Of a stretch of 64,000 nt of DNA, positions 50,141-59,748 are shown in pieces. The stretch is from positions 620,001 through 684,000 of the forward strand of contig NZ_JBJDSB010000002.1 of NCBI RefSeq assembly GCF_044987625.1. The letters run 5' to 3'. The first letter of the stretch is position 1, and every line of letters begins with the position of its first letter. Made by a program: the position numbers and the translations under genes. The notes below the pieces were generated by a model that made no database searches, was not told the origin of the DNA, and saw only the letters and a list, made by a program, of their open reading frames with translations. Source of the stretch: Desulfobaculum sp044987625 (lineage in GTDB: Bacteria; Desulfobacterota; Desulfovibrionia; Desulfovibrionales; Desulfovibrionaceae).

Positions 50141-52012
50141 ATGAGCCAGTCTCACCTGACGCACAAGTACCGCCCGCAGAGCTTTTCCGACGTGGCCGGA
50201 CAGGAAACCATCAAGGCCATCCTGTCCCGCGCCGCCGCAACGGGAAAGATTGCCCCGGCCTACATGTTTTCCGGCACGCGCGGTGTCGGCAAGACCACCA
50301 TCGCCCGCATCTTCGCCAAAGCCATCAACTGCGAGCACGGCCCCGCGGCGGAACCCTGCAACGAGTGCGTGCACTGCCGCCAGATAGCCGCCGGCGCTGC
50401 CGTGGACGTGGCCGAAATTGACGGTGCGTCCAACACCGGCGTTGACGACGTGCGAAGCCTCAAGGAAGACGTGGGCTTTGCGCCCATCGACTGCCGCTAC
50501 AAGGTCTTCATCATTGACGAAGCGCACATGCTCTCCAAAAGCGCCTTCAACGCGTTGCTGAAAACGCTGGAGGAGCCGCCCGCGCACGTCACCTTCATTA
50601 TGGCTACGACTGAGCCGCACAAATTTCCGCCCACCATCATCAGCCGCTGCCAGCACTACACCTTCCAGCGGCTGACGCAGAAGGAGCTGGAAGCGCACCT
50701 GACGAATGTCCTGCAGGCCGAAAGCCTTGGCTGTGAGCCAGAGGCCGTGTCCCTTATTGCGCGGCGCGGCGCAGGCAGTGTGCGCGACTCCATGTCCCTG
50801 ATGGGGCAGGTGTTGGCCCTTGGCGGCGACACCCTGACCACGGACGACGTGCGTACCGTCCTTGGCCTTGCCGGACGCGACATCATGTTCCGGCTCATGG
50901 AGGCCCTGCACGCCCGCGACTGTGTGGGGGTGTCCCAGATTTTGGCGGAGATTCTTGACCAGGGGCTGGACCTTGGATTTTTCCTACGCGAACTCACCGA
51001 AGCGTGGCGCACGCTGTTTTTGCTGGCCCAGTCCGGCGAGCGGGCGCTGACCGTTCTGGACATTCCGGAAGAGGAAGCGCGCCAGTGGATGGAGTGGGTG
51101 CCGCGTTTTTCCGTTGCACATATTCACGCCTGCTGGCAATTGACTTTGGAAGGGCAGCAGCGCGTGCGGCAGAGCCTGGAGCCTGCCCTTGCCCTTGAGC
51201 TGTTGCTGCTCAACCTCGCCTACCTGCCCGAGCTTGTTGGGCTGGAGAGTGCGGGAACTGGCAGTACGCCTCCGGCCCCTGCGCCGGGGAGCGGTGGCGC
51301 CGCGCCAAGCGGTGGGGCCGCTCCGTCGCCAAGTAGCGCGGGCGCGCCGCCCACGCAGGGCGGCGGCATGCAGAGCGCGCCCAAGAGTCGGCCCACTGCC
51401 CCGCAGCAGGCCGCGCCGCGTCAGGCACCGCCGCGTCCGCAGCAGGCCGAAGCCGTGGCTGTGGCCGAACCGCCGCGCCCGGTGGTGGAGCAGAGCACTC
51501 CGGCCCAGACGCCGCGCCAACTGGGCGACCCGGCCATCTCGCGCCGCGAACAGCGCCGTAGCGCCCCGCAGCCGACGCGGACCTATGCCGCAACCGAAGG
51601 CCTGCCCCAGGTCCCCGCTGGTCCCAAGACGTGGGAGACGTTTTTGGACTATGCGGAAGAGGCCAAGCAGGCAACCGGTCGGGGCATTACCGGCCTGCGT
51701 CAGGTCAAGGCCACTGTGTCCGGCGGGACTTTGCTGCTGCATTGCAACAACAAGTTCCATTGCGAGCAGATTAAGGCCGATAGCTCCTTTTCGTTTTTGC
51801 AGGAGCTGGTTCGTGAGTTTTTTGGACCGGAATGTACCATTGACTTCCGGTTCCAGACCAAGGAGCGGAAAAACCGCTCGCAAATTAAGGATGAGGTGAG
51901 CCGTCATCCTGTCGTCGAAGATATGATGAAGGAATTCGACGCACAGGTCGTCAGCGCCGGACCGCGTACGGACGCGGCGCAGGACGGCGGCTCCGGCCCC
52001 AACGCCAATTGA
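50141..52012 (+). CDS. dnaX: DNA polymerase III subunits gamma and tau
   Basis: 623 residues. AAA+ clamp-loader domain with GTRGVGKTTIARIFAKAINC (Walker A), four zinc-binding cysteines in CEHGPAAEPCNECVHC, and IIDEAHML (Walker B). Domain III follows, then a Pro/Ala/Gln-rich linker (about 375-480) and a C-terminal domain likely to contact the polymerase. No slippery A-run lies at the place where E. coli makes gamma by frameshift. ebfC and recR follow in the usual order. Confidence 0.96.
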   Translation: MSQSHLTHKYRPQSFSDVAGQETIKAILSRAAATGKIAPAYMFSGTRGVGKTTIARIFAKAINCEHGPAAEPCNECVHCRQIAAGAAVDVAEIDGASNTGVDDVRSLKEDVGFAPIDCRYKVFIIDEAHMLSKSAFNALLKTLEEPPAHVTFIMATTEPHKFPPTIISRCQHYTFQRLTQKELEAHLTNVLQAESLGCEPEAVSLIARRGAGSVRDSMSLMGQVLALGGDTLTTDDVRTVLGLAGRDIMFRLMEALHARDCVGVSQILAEILDQGLDLGFFLRELTEAWRTLFLLAQSGERALTVLDIPEEEARQWMEWVPRFSVAHIHACWQLTLEGQQRVRQSLEPALALELLLLNLAYLPELVGLESAGTGSTPPAPAPGSGGAAPSGGAAPSPSSAGAPPTQGGGMQSAPKSRPTAPQQAAPRQAPPRPQQAEAVAVAEPPRPVVEQSTPAQTPRQLGDPAISRREQRRSAPQPTRTYAATEGLPQVPAGPKTWETFLDYAEEAKQATGRGITGLRQVKATVSGGTLLLHCNNKFHCEQIKADSSFSFLQELVREFFGPECTIDFRFQTKERKNRSQIKDEVSRHPVVEDMMKEFDAQVVSAGPRTDAAQDGGSGPNAN

Positions 52013-52037
52013 TATACCGCTTGTAAGGAGATACACG

Positions 52038-52349
52038 ATGAAAGGCATGAACGACCTGATGCGTCAGGCCCAGATGATGCAGCGCAAGATGAGCAAGCTC
52101 CAGGAAGAGATGGAGGACCGCACCGTTGAAGCCTCCGCCGGTGGCGGCATGGTGACCGTCGAGGCCACCTGTTCCGGTTCCGTCAAGGCGCTTAAGATTG
52201 ATCCTTCCGTTGTGGACCCCGAAGACGTTGAAATGCTGCAGGACCTCATCCTCGCCGCCATCAACGAAGCCGTGAAAAAGGGGAAGGACACCCAGCAGGC
52301 CGAGATGCAGGGCCTCACCGGCGGCATCAATATCCCCGGCATGTTCTAG
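52038..52349 (+). CDS. ebfC: YbaB/EbfC family nucleoid-associated protein
   Basis: 103 residues: MKGMNDLMRQAQMMQRKMSK, then VEASAGGGMVTVEATCSGSV, and DLILAAINEAVKKGKDTQQA. The family binds DNA as a dimer. It lies between dnaX and recR, 25 bases after dnaX with TAAGGAGATACACG before its ATG. Function in chromosome maintenance is inferred from family and neighbours. Confidence 0.95.
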   Translation: MKGMNDLMRQAQMMQRKMSKLQEEMEDRTVEASAGGGMVTVEATCSGSVKALKIDPSVVDPEDVEMLQDLILAAINEAVKKGKDTQQAEMQGLTGGINIPGMF

Positions 52350-52358
52350 GGGGCGACC

Positions 52359-52964
52359 GTGCAGCAGCTCCCGGAACCGCTGAAGGCGGTTGTTGACCAG
52401 TTGGCGCAGTTGCCGGGGCTGGGCCCGAAGTCCGCTCTGCGCGCGGCGCTGACCATCCTCAAGTGGCCACGGCCCCGCGCCAGCGCCCTTGGGCAGAGCG
52501 TGCTCGACCTGCGGGAAAAGCTGTGCATCTGTGAGCAGTGCGCCAGCCTGTCCGATTCTACGCCCTGCAGCATCTGTGCAGACGCCGCCAGAAACGACGA
52601 TGAACTCATGGTCGTGGCGGAGTGGGATAGCCTCATCGCCATTGAGGATGGCGGATTCTTCAAGGGCAAGTATCTTGTCCTTGGCGGTCTGCTTGCCCCG
52701 CTGGATAACGTCAGCACCCAGAACCTTGAAATTGGCCGATTGCGCAAGCGCCTCGACGAGGGCCGCATCCGCGAGGTTATCCTCGCCCTTGGCACCACCC
52801 TCGACGCGGAAGCAACGGCAACCTACATCAAGGAATTGGTGGAAAAGAACTACCCCGGCGTGAACGTAACGCGTCTGGCGCAGGGCATTCCCCTGGGGTC
52901 CGAGGTCAAGTACATTGACCGCGAGACGCTCCGCCAGTCGCTGGAGTTCCGCCAGAAGCTGTGA
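52359..52964 (+). CDS. recR: Recombination mediator protein RecR
   Basis: 201 residues starting at GTG 52359. Helix-hairpin-helix LAQLPGLGPKSALRAAL, the four-Cys zinc motif CICEQCASLSDSTPCSIC, a Toprim domain (LMVVAEWDSLIAIEDGGFFK) and EVKYIDRETLRQSLEFRQ at the end. It acts with RecO and RecF to load RecA. GGGGGCGACC lies before the GTG. A strong terminator follows. Confidence 0.95.
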   Translation: MQQLPEPLKAVVDQLAQLPGLGPKSALRAALTILKWPRPRASALGQSVLDLREKLCICEQCASLSDSTPCSICADAARNDDELMVVAEWDSLIAIEDGGFFKGKYLVLGGLLAPLDNVSTQNLEIGRLRKRLDEGRIREVILALGTTLDAEATATYIKELVEKNYPGVNVTRLAQGIPLGSEVKYIDRETLRQSLEFRQKL

Positions 52965-53006
52965 TGGCCGCAGTCCTTGACGCGTCCGCGAACACATGAG
53001 ACGTAG

Positions 53007-53049
53007 CCGGGTGGATTCCCAGAAGTAGGGAATCCCCCGGTTTTTCTTT
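53007..53049 (+). terminator. Rho-independent terminator of the dnaX-ebfC-recR operon
   Basis: CCGGGTGGATTCCC pairs with GGGAATCCCCCGG (one unpaired base), loop AGAAGTA, followed by TTTTTCTTTTTATT. Confidence 0.92.
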
Positions 53050-53074
53050 TTATTCTTTCAGGAGTCCTGCGGCC

Positions 53075-55261
53075 ATGTCCGATACACTGAAGGCCGAGAT
53101 TAAAAATATCGTCTTCCACAATCCGTCCAACGGCTACCTCGTGGCGCGCGTCGTCAGCGAGGGGCAGCCCGGCGTCATCACCATTGTTGCCACCATGCCC
53201 GAACCGCACCCCGGCGAAATGATGACCCTGCACGGCCAGTGGAAGGAGCATCCCCGCTTTGGCCGTCAGTTTCAGGTGGAGACGTGGGAGCAAGTCATGC
53301 CCGCCACGCTCAACGGCATCCGGCGCTACCTCGGCTCCGGCATGGTCAAGGGCATTGGTCCCGTGCTGGCCACGCGGCTGGTGGACGCCTTTGGCAAGGA
53401 CGTTCTCGACATCCTCGAAAACGACCCGGAAAAGCTGCTCACCGTGGAGGGGCTTGGCCGCAAGAAGCTGGAGGCCATCAAGGTCTCGTGGGATGCCCAG
53501 CTTGAGGTGCGAAACCTCATGATTTTTCTGCAAAGCCACAACGTCCCGCCCACCTACGCCGCGCGCATCTTTAAGCGCTACGGCAACGGCGCCGTGGCCA
53601 AGCTCAAGGAAAATCCCTACGAGCTGGCCTACGAGATCCGCGGTGTGGGCTTCAAGACCGCCGACAGCATGGCCCTCAAACTGGGCTTTGCCGAGACGGC
53701 CCCCCAGCGCATGGAGGCCGCGGTCATCTACGCGCTGTTTTCCGCCAGCGAGAAGGGCCATCTGTTCCTGCCCGTTGAAAAGCTCATCGACGCGGTGGAC
53801 AAGCTCATCGGCGGGGTGGACCCGCAGTGCATTGAGGACGCCGTGTCTTCGTTGGAAGGGCGCAAGCGCGTGGCCGTGGAGGCCCTGCCCGCGCAGGACG
53901 TGGAGCGGGCCGTCTACCTGATGCATTTTTACCGGCACGAACGGGAGATTGCCTCGCGCTTCCTTGCGCTGTGCGAGCACCCGACACCCATGGACCTTGA
54001 GAAGATTCGCCGCCTGCTGCCGCAGTTGGAGGTGGACGAGGACATCCAGCTCTCCAGTGAGCAGCGCGACGCCGTGCTTGGCGGATGTGAGAACAAGGTC
54101 TTCGTGGTCACGGGTGGGCCGGGTACGGGTAAGACCACCATCACCCGCGTTATGGTGCGCGCCATGGACAAGATGGGCTTCAAGATTAAGCTCGCCGCTC
54201 CAACGGGCCGCGCGGCCAAGCGCATGGCCGAAGCCACGGGCTATCCCGCGTCCACACTGCACCGCATGCTCCAGTACCAGCCCGACGGCGGCTTTGCCTA
54301 CAACGAGGAGAAGAAACTCAAGGCGCAGGCCGTTATCATTGACGAGGTGTCCATGCTTGATACCTCGCTGTGCCTTGCGCTTCTTCGCGCGTTGCCGCTG
54401 ACGTGCCGCCTTGTGCTCATTGGCGACGTGAACCAGCTCCCTTCGGTTGGTCCGGGCAACGTGCTGGCGGACATCCTGAACAGCCAGTCCGTGCCCAGCG
54501 CGCGCCTGACGCATATCTACAGGCAGGCGCAGGAAAGCCTTATCGTTACCAACGCGCACCGGGTGAACAGCGGCCAACTGCCCGAATGCTCGCCAAAGCC
54601 CGCCCCGGCCAACGATTTCTTTTGGGTGCAGCAGGAGGACGCCGCGCGCATCCAGCGCCTTATCGTCCAACTGGTGACGGACCGCATCCCCGACATGTAC
54701 GGCCTTGACCCCATGCGCGACATTCAGGTGCTGACGCCCATGCATAAGGGCGACCTTGGCACCCAGACCCTGAATCAGATTCTGCAGGAGCATGTGAACC
54801 CCGGCGACGGCGGCATCCGGCGCGGAAATCACACCTTCCGCAAGAACGACAGGGTGCTCCAGATGCGCAACAACTACGACAAGGACGTCTTTAACGGCGA
54901 CCTTGGCTGGGTGAAGACCATCGAACCCACGCGCGGGGAGATGCTGGTGGACTTTGAAGGGCACGTCGTCAGCTATGAGCTGAAGGACATTGACGAACTG
55001 GCCCCGGCCTTTGCCGTTAGCGTGCATAAGTCGCAGGGCAGCGAGTATCCGGCCATCATCATGCCCGTGGTCACCCAGCACTATATGCTGCTCCAACGCA
55101 ATCTTATTTACACGGCGCTGACCCGCGCCAAGCGCCTTGCTGTGCTCATCGGCGGGCGCAAGGCCGTGCAGATCGGCGTCTCGCGCGAGGACAGCAACAA
55201 GCGCTTCACCCACCTGCAATACCGCATTCAGGAAGCCTTTAACGACTTGCTCTGCGGATAG
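53075..55261 (+). CDS. recD2: ATP-dependent RecD2-like DNA helicase
   Basis: 728 residues. An N-terminal region with helix-hairpin-helix turns (SGMVKGIGPVLATRLVDAFG and VEGLGRKKLEAIK) is followed by a superfamily 1B helicase core: Walker A VVTGGPGTGKTTITR (about 347-361), AAPTGRAAKRMAEATG, IIDEVSMLD, IGDVNQLPSVGPG and AVSVHKSQGSEYPAII. This is RecD2 as in Deinococcus, which acts without RecBC. CAGGAGTCCTGCGGCC precedes the ATG at some distance. Confidence 0.94.
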   Translation: MSDTLKAEIKNIVFHNPSNGYLVARVVSEGQPGVITIVATMPEPHPGEMMTLHGQWKEHPRFGRQFQVETWEQVMPATLNGIRRYLGSGMVKGIGPVLATRLVDAFGKDVLDILENDPEKLLTVEGLGRKKLEAIKVSWDAQLEVRNLMIFLQSHNVPPTYAARIFKRYGNGAVAKLKENPYELAYEIRGVGFKTADSMALKLGFAETAPQRMEAAVIYALFSASEKGHLFLPVEKLIDAVDKLIGGVDPQCIEDAVSSLEGRKRVAVEALPAQDVERAVYLMHFYRHEREIASRFLALCEHPTPMDLEKIRRLLPQLEVDEDIQLSSEQRDAVLGGCENKVFVVTGGPGTGKTTITRVMVRAMDKMGFKIKLAAPTGRAAKRMAEATGYPASTLHRMLQYQPDGGFAYNEEKKLKAQAVIIDEVSMLDTSLCLALLRALPLTCRLVLIGDVNQLPSVGPGNVLADILNSQSVPSARLTHIYRQAQESLIVTNAHRVNSGQLPECSPKPAPANDFFWVQQEDAARIQRLIVQLVTDRIPDMYGLDPMRDIQVLTPMHKGDLGTQTLNQILQEHVNPGDGGIRRGNHTFRKNDRVLQMRNNYDKDVFNGDLGWVKTIEPTRGEMLVDFEGHVVSYELKDIDELAPAFAVSVHKSQGSEYPAIIMPVVTQHYMLLQRNLIYTALTRAKRLAVLIGGRKAVQIGVSREDSNKRFTHLQYRIQEAFNDLLCG

Positions 55262-55351
55262 GGACTCCTCATCGTCCCGGTTTTGCGGTACTCTGCAAGA
55301 CTCCATAGGTATTTGGAGCCTCGCACCACCGCAACCTGACCGGGAGGGCCG

Positions 55352-56353
55352 ATGAAGCGCTGGACAGGGCCGATTCTGCGCACCGCGCTGACAGCCGGAT
55401 GCATTTGGTATGTCGCCCGTGGGCTGGATGTTGTCGAACTTGGCCGCGCCATGCGGGATATGGCTCCCATGGCGGTGGTGGTGACGCTGCTTGCCGCGTG
55501 TGTGGACTATGTCGGCATGGGCCTGCGGCTTCGGGCCGTGAGCGGTTGGCGCGTGGGCTGGGTGGATGCCATCCACGCCTGTGTGCTGTGCAACGGGCTG
55601 AATGTTCTTTTACCAGCGCGCATGGGCGAGGCCGCCAAAATTCTCTACATGCGCCGTCAGAGCGATATCCCCGCCGGGAGCGGCATGGGTATGGTGTTTT
55701 GGGAGCGCTTTGCGGACCTGAACATGCTGGTGCTCTTTATCCTTGCCGCTGCGGCGGCAAGCGGCAGGGCGCTGGCCATAGCGCCGGTGGCTTTGGTGGC
55801 GGCGGGGCTGTGGGGCTGTTTGGTCCTGCTGCGGTTTTTCCCCGCGCTGCGCACGCTGCTCATACGCGTGGTGTATTTCCCGCGCCTGCGGGCCTTGGCC
55901 GAGGATGTGCTGGGCCAGCTCAACGGGCATATGCGCGTTGGCTTTTTGCTGCTTATCGGCGTGCTGTCCCTGTGGCCGTGGGTGATGCACTGGGTGCAGC
56001 ACTGGCTTTTGCTGGTCTGGGGCGCGGGCCTTGCGCTGTCGCCGGGTGATGTGCTGGCGGTCTTTGTCATCAGTGCGGGCGGGCTGGCTATCCCCTCGTC
56101 CCCCGGCAACGTTGGGGTATATGAGGCCGTGATGGTGGCCGGGCTGGCGCTGTTTGGTGTGCCGCGTGAAAAGGCGCTGGCGCTGGCGCTTGTGTGCCAC
56201 ATGGCGTTTCACATCCCCCTTGCGCTCTACGCTTTTGGACTTATGACTGTTCATGGACTCGGGCCGAAGGCGCTTCGGACCGGGGCGAAAGCTGAATCGG
56301 AACCGGAATCTGAATTTTCTGAAATCGCATTGGAAAAGAGAAATAACGCATGA
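55352..56353 (+). CDS. Lysylphosphatidylglycerol-synthase-TM / flippase-like membrane protein
   Basis: 333 residues with about eight membrane helices. ARMGEAAKILYMRRQ, GMGMVFWERFADLNMLVLF and SAGGLAIPSSPGNVGVYEAV match the flippase-like domain of UPF0104/LPG-synthase TM regions. No catalytic synthase domain is present, so lipid flipping or a related envelope role is possible. Its stop overlaps the next start (ATGA). GGGAGGGCCG precedes the ATG. Confidence 0.8.
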   Translation: MKRWTGPILRTALTAGCIWYVARGLDVVELGRAMRDMAPMAVVVTLLAACVDYVGMGLRLRAVSGWRVGWVDAIHACVLCNGLNVLLPARMGEAAKILYMRRQSDIPAGSGMGMVFWERFADLNMLVLFILAAAAASGRALAIAPVALVAAGLWGCLVLLRFFPALRTLLIRVVYFPRLRALAEDVLGQLNGHMRVGFLLLIGVLSLWPWVMHWVQHWLLLVWGAGLALSPGDVLAVFVISAGGLAIPSSPGNVGVYEAVMVAGLALFGVPREKALALALVCHMAFHIPLALYAFGLMTVHGLGPKALRTGAKAESEPESEFSEIALEKRNNA

Positions 56354-57711
56354 CTGCACAACCTTGTATCCTGACCATAGCGGGGTCCGATTCCGGCGGT
56401 GGCGCCGGAATTCAGGCGGACCTCAAGACCATGGCGATGCTCGGCGGCTTTGGCATGTCCGTCATCACCGCGCTCACCGCGCAGAATTCCATGGGCGTGA
56501 CGGGCATCCATGCGCCTGAGCCGGATTTTGTCGGCCAGCAGCTGGACGCCGTGCTCAGTGATTTTCCTGTGGCCGCCGCCAAGACAGGCATGTTGTTTTC
56601 CGGCCCTATCATTGCCGCCGTGTGCGACCGCCTTGCCACGCGCACGTTCCCCTTGGTTGTTGATCCGGTGTGCGTCAGTCAAAGCGGGCACCGCCTGTTG
56701 CAGGAGGAGGCCGTGGACGTCATCCGCCAGCGGCTTATCCCTCTTGCCGACGTTTTCACCCCCAACCGTCCGGAAGCCGAGCTTTTGGCCGGGATGACGA
56801 TTGAGACGGAGCAGGACATCCACCGCGCCATAGAGCGCCTGCAGGAGATGGGCGCCAAGGCCGTGCTCCTCAAGGGCGGGCATTTTGAGGGCGAGCGTAT
56901 GGTGGACTGGCTGGGCATCCCCGGCGAGGCTCCCGTCGCCTTGGAGCAGCCTAAAATTGAGACGAACCATACCCACGGGACGGGGTGTACGCTGTCGTCC
57001 GCCATTGCTACGGGCCTTGGGAAGGGTTTTGGCGTCCGGGACGCCGTGACCGCCGCGCAGCAGTACCTGAACAGCGCCCTTGCCGCCGGGTTTGGACCGG
57101 GCGAGGGCTATGGACCGCCCAACCACAGCATCCCGCTGTTGCGCTTGCAGGACCGGGAGCGGTGCCGTCAGGACATGCGCGCCGCGCTTGCCGCATTGAA
57201 GGGCGGCGCCGGCCTGCGCCATCTGTTGGGCGAGGGGTGTATGAATATTGCTTGTTCCACGGTCCACGCACGTTGTGTGGAAGACGTCTGCGCCGTGTCC
57301 GGCGGAGTTCTGGCGGATCCGGCCGGTCGTGCTTTGGTGGCTGGCGCTCCGGAATTTGGCGTGTCCCAGCGTATGACGGGCATTCTTGCCGCCGCGCAAG
57401 CGGTGCGGCCATCCATGCGCGCCTGTGTGTGCATGCCCCGGAGCGCGCCCCTTGCACAGGCCATTGCCGCCAGCGGCATACCCGCTTTTGAAGAGGTGCA
57501 GGACCCCGGTCAAAGTCCGGACGCCGCCCGCGCTGCCGCTCGCGCCCGCCTGCAGGAGCGCCTGAGCGCCTTGGAGGCCGCTCCCCCTGCGCTGGTGGTC
57601 GCCAGCCGCGAAGGGCAGGGCGAGGGCGGCACGGTCTGCATCCTTGCCACAACCCTTCACAATGCCATGAAGTGCCTTGACACCCTCGTCGCAACCGGCC
57701 AGAAGTCCTGA
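56350..57711 (+). CDS. thiD: HMP-P kinase ThiD fused to C-terminal ThiN domain
   Basis: 453 residues. Residues about 5-265 are ThiD: ILTIAGSDSGGGAGIQADLK, AKTGMLFSG, VVDPVCVSQSGHRLL, and THGTGCTLSSAIATGLGKGF; it phosphorylates HMP-P in thiamine synthesis. Residues about 285-445 resemble ThiN, the thiamine-phosphate synthase of archaea: MNIACSTVHARCVEDVCAVS, GAPEFGVSQRMTGILAAAQA and ALAQAIAASGIPAF-like helices. The fusion would make HMP-PP and join it to THZ-P without ThiE. The ThiN assignment is by motif recall only. It is coupled to the upstream membrane gene by ATGA. Confidence 0.82.
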   Translation: MTAQPCILTIAGSDSGGGAGIQADLKTMAMLGGFGMSVITALTAQNSMGVTGIHAPEPDFVGQQLDAVLSDFPVAAAKTGMLFSGPIIAAVCDRLATRTFPLVVDPVCVSQSGHRLLQEEAVDVIRQRLIPLADVFTPNRPEAELLAGMTIETEQDIHRAIERLQEMGAKAVLLKGGHFEGERMVDWLGIPGEAPVALEQPKIETNHTHGTGCTLSSAIATGLGKGFGVRDAVTAAQQYLNSALAAGFGPGEGYGPPNHSIPLLRLQDRERCRQDMRAALAALKGGAGLRHLLGEGCMNIACSTVHARCVEDVCAVSGGVLADPAGRALVAGAPEFGVSQRMTGILAAAQAVRPSMRACVCMPRSAPLAQAIAASGIPAFEEVQDPGQSPDAARAAARARLQERLSALEAAPPALVVASREGQGEGGTVCILATTLHNAMKCLDTLVATGQKS

Positions 57712-57755
57712 ATATCCTGTGTGTGATTTTTGTAACATGCACGGCGTTTGAGGGA

Positions 57756-57784
57756 TTGACAGTTACGGGCCGGAAGTTTAGTGT
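57756..57784 (+). promoter_or_regulatory. Candidate sigma-70 promoter upstream of tRNA-Leu
   Basis: TTGACA (57756-57761) and TAGTGT (57779-57784) are separated by 17 bases. The -35 is perfect, the -10 poor. It would lie about 160 bases upstream of tRNA-Leu. A CGGGGAG/CTCCCCG stem at 57903-57922 lies between. Confidence 0.3.
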
Positions 57785-57943
57785 TTGCCACTTTGTAAGA
57801 CAGCGCCCACTGTTGCCCCGGCCAATTTTTTGGCCGTGAGGTAATTTTTTGTCGTTTTATCGATAGACGCCGAGCGCCCGAAAGGGTACAGGGCGCGGTG
57901 TCCGGGGAGAAAACCCTCCCCGCGCGGCCTCTCATGAGCATAT

Positions 57944-58028
57944 GCGGCGGTGGCGAAATTGGTATACGCGCTGGTCTTAGGAGCCAGTGCCTTCGGGCTT
58001 GCGGGTTCAAGTCCCGCCCGCCGCACCA
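57944..58028 (+). tRNA. tRNA-Leu (anticodon UAG)
   Basis: 85 bases with encoded CCA. Acceptor GCGGCGG/CCGCCGC, anticodon arm CTGGT-CTTAGGA-GCCAG with TAG at positions 34-36, a long variable arm (TGCCTTCGGGCTT) and T arm GCGGG-TTCAAGT-CCCGC. The long variable arm and TAG fit leucine. It lies 135 bases before tig. Confidence 0.96.
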
Positions 58029-58162
58029 ACCGCGCCACGCGCGGCGAAGGCCGCACACCATCACGTGGAAAACGTCCACATCAGCCCGGGGCGAAGCCGC
58101 CGGGCAACGGATAACAGATATCATCTGGGCTTGCCCAAAAGGCTCAAGGAGGAGAGCATCCA

Positions 58163-59479
58163 ATGGAATATACAGTCGAAGAAATTTCTCCGGTAGAGCG
58201 GAAGGTCAACGTTACCGTCCCCGCTGAAGAGGCGAACGCCGCCATCACGGCCACTGTCGCCATGTACAAGACTTCCGTGGACATCAAGGGCTTCCGCAAG
58301 GGCAAGGTCCCGTCCTCCCTCATCGAGTCCCGCTTTAAGGATCAGGTGTATCAGGAAGCCACCAACGACTTGGTGAACCTGCAGATCAACCAGATCCTCG
58401 GCGAGTCCAAGCTGCAGCCCCTGTCCCGCCTGGACGTGGACGCCAAGGAACTCGTCCGTGACGAAGATTTCACCTACTCCGTCGGTTTCGAAGTCGCTCC
58501 CGAGTTCGAGATGCCCGACTACTCCAACCTTTCCGTCGAGGAAGAGGCCGTTGAGGTCAAGCCCGAGGAAATCGAGGAAGTCATCGAGCGCATCCGGACC
58601 AACATGAGCGAGACCAAGGAGATCGAAGAAGATCGCACCGCTCAGGACGGCGACGTTGCCGTCATCAGCTTCAACGCGTGGAGCGAAGGCAAAGAGCTGG
58701 ACGAGATCAAGGCCGACAACTTCGAGCTTCCCATCGGTGAAGGTCAGGCTCTGGAAGGCTTTGAGGACATCGTCAAGAAGCTGAAGAAGGGCGAAAAGGG
58801 CGAAGGCGACATTACCTTCCCCGAGGACTTCATCAACAAGGACTTCGCCGGTCAGACCGTGACCATGCGTGTAACCCTGTACTCCATCAAGGAGCGCGTG
58901 AAGCCCGAAGTGGACGACGAGTTCGCCATGAAGGCCGGCGGCTTTGATAGCGTAGCCAAGATGCGTGAAACCATCGAAAGCTCCTACATGACCAGCCGCA
59001 AGAACCTCGCCAAGGCCGACGCCCAGAAGAAACTGCTGGACGGCCTGATGGAAAAGACCGAGTTCATGCTGCCCCCGAGCCTGCTCGAAGAGAACATCGA
59101 CCGCCTCGTGGCCGATGTGAAGGACCGCGTGGAGCGCGAAGGCCGCCGTCTGGAGAGCCTTGGCAAAACTCCCGAAGAGCTTCGCGAAGAGCAGCGCGAG
59201 AAGGCCGAAGAGCTCGTGCGCACCCAGCTGTTCCTGCTGGCCGTTGCCAAGAAGGAAGACCTTTCCGTCGATCCTCAGGAAGTGGAGACCTACATCTTCC
59301 AGGAAGCCATGCGCCAGCGCATGGACCCCGAGGCCCTCAAGCGCGCCTACGAGGAAAACAACCTCATGTTCGCCCTGCGTGACCGCCTCCTCGCCGACAA
59401 GGCCATGGAGCTTATCTACGCACAGGCTGATGTGAAGGAAGTTCCTGCCGCCGACAAGGCCGAAAAGGAAGAAAAATAG
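58163..59479 (+). CDS. tig: Trigger factor
   Basis: 438 residues. Ribosome-binding N-domain with the GFRKGKVP motif (FRKGK in IKGFRKGKVPSSLIESRFKD, about 35-45), a PPIase FKBP-like domain (about 155-245), and a long helical C-terminal chaperone domain ending KEEK. It binds nascent chains at the ribosome exit. AAGGAGGAGAG precedes the ATG. The first gene of the tig-clpP-clpX-lon block; a terminator separates it from clpP. Confidence 0.97.
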   Translation: MEYTVEEISPVERKVNVTVPAEEANAAITATVAMYKTSVDIKGFRKGKVPSSLIESRFKDQVYQEATNDLVNLQINQILGESKLQPLSRLDVDAKELVRDEDFTYSVGFEVAPEFEMPDYSNLSVEEEAVEVKPEEIEEVIERIRTNMSETKEIEEDRTAQDGDVAVISFNAWSEGKELDEIKADNFELPIGEGQALEGFEDIVKKLKKGEKGEGDITFPEDFINKDFAGQTVTMRVTLYSIKERVKPEVDDEFAMKAGGFDSVAKMRETIESSYMTSRKNLAKADAQKKLLDGLMEKTEFMLPPSLLEENIDRLVADVKDRVEREGRRLESLGKTPEELREEQREKAEELVRTQLFLLAVAKKEDLSVDPQEVETYIFQEAMRQRMDPEALKRAYEENNLMFALRDRLLADKAMELIYAQADVKEVPAADKAEKEEK

Positions 59480-59491
59480 CACTCTATACAC

Positions 59492-59524
59492 GGCGGGGAG
59501 TCCTGTACTCCCCGCCTGTTTTCT
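59492..59524 (+). terminator. Rho-independent terminator after tig
   Basis: GGCGGGGAGT and ACTCCCCGCC form a perfect 10-bp stem with a 5-base loop, followed by TGTTTTC. Confidence 0.85.
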
Positions 59525-59748
59525 CCCCTTCCCCGCCAGGGCCGGGCAGCGCTGTCATCCACTGGCTGCAGGCTCGGCATATTCCTCCTCATGACGGATT
59601 CGGGTGCAACCTCCCGAGACAAAAAGCCTTCTGAGAATATCGTCGGGATTTGGCAGTGGACTTGCCAAGTCCTTTTGGCGTATTATTTTCCTTGAGACAA
59701 TCTTTTCACCAGAGCTACACGAACTGCACACAAGGGAGAGCGATATCC

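Noticed and set aside
47611..50142. An 843-codon minus-strand frame opposite der and ilvE
   Set aside because: Shadow of two well-supported genes; no start signal.
51860..51880. A-run in dnaX as a programmed frameshift site
   Set aside because: Only five A residues in GGAAAAACC, near the C-terminus, without the slippery heptamer or a useful stop in the new frame.
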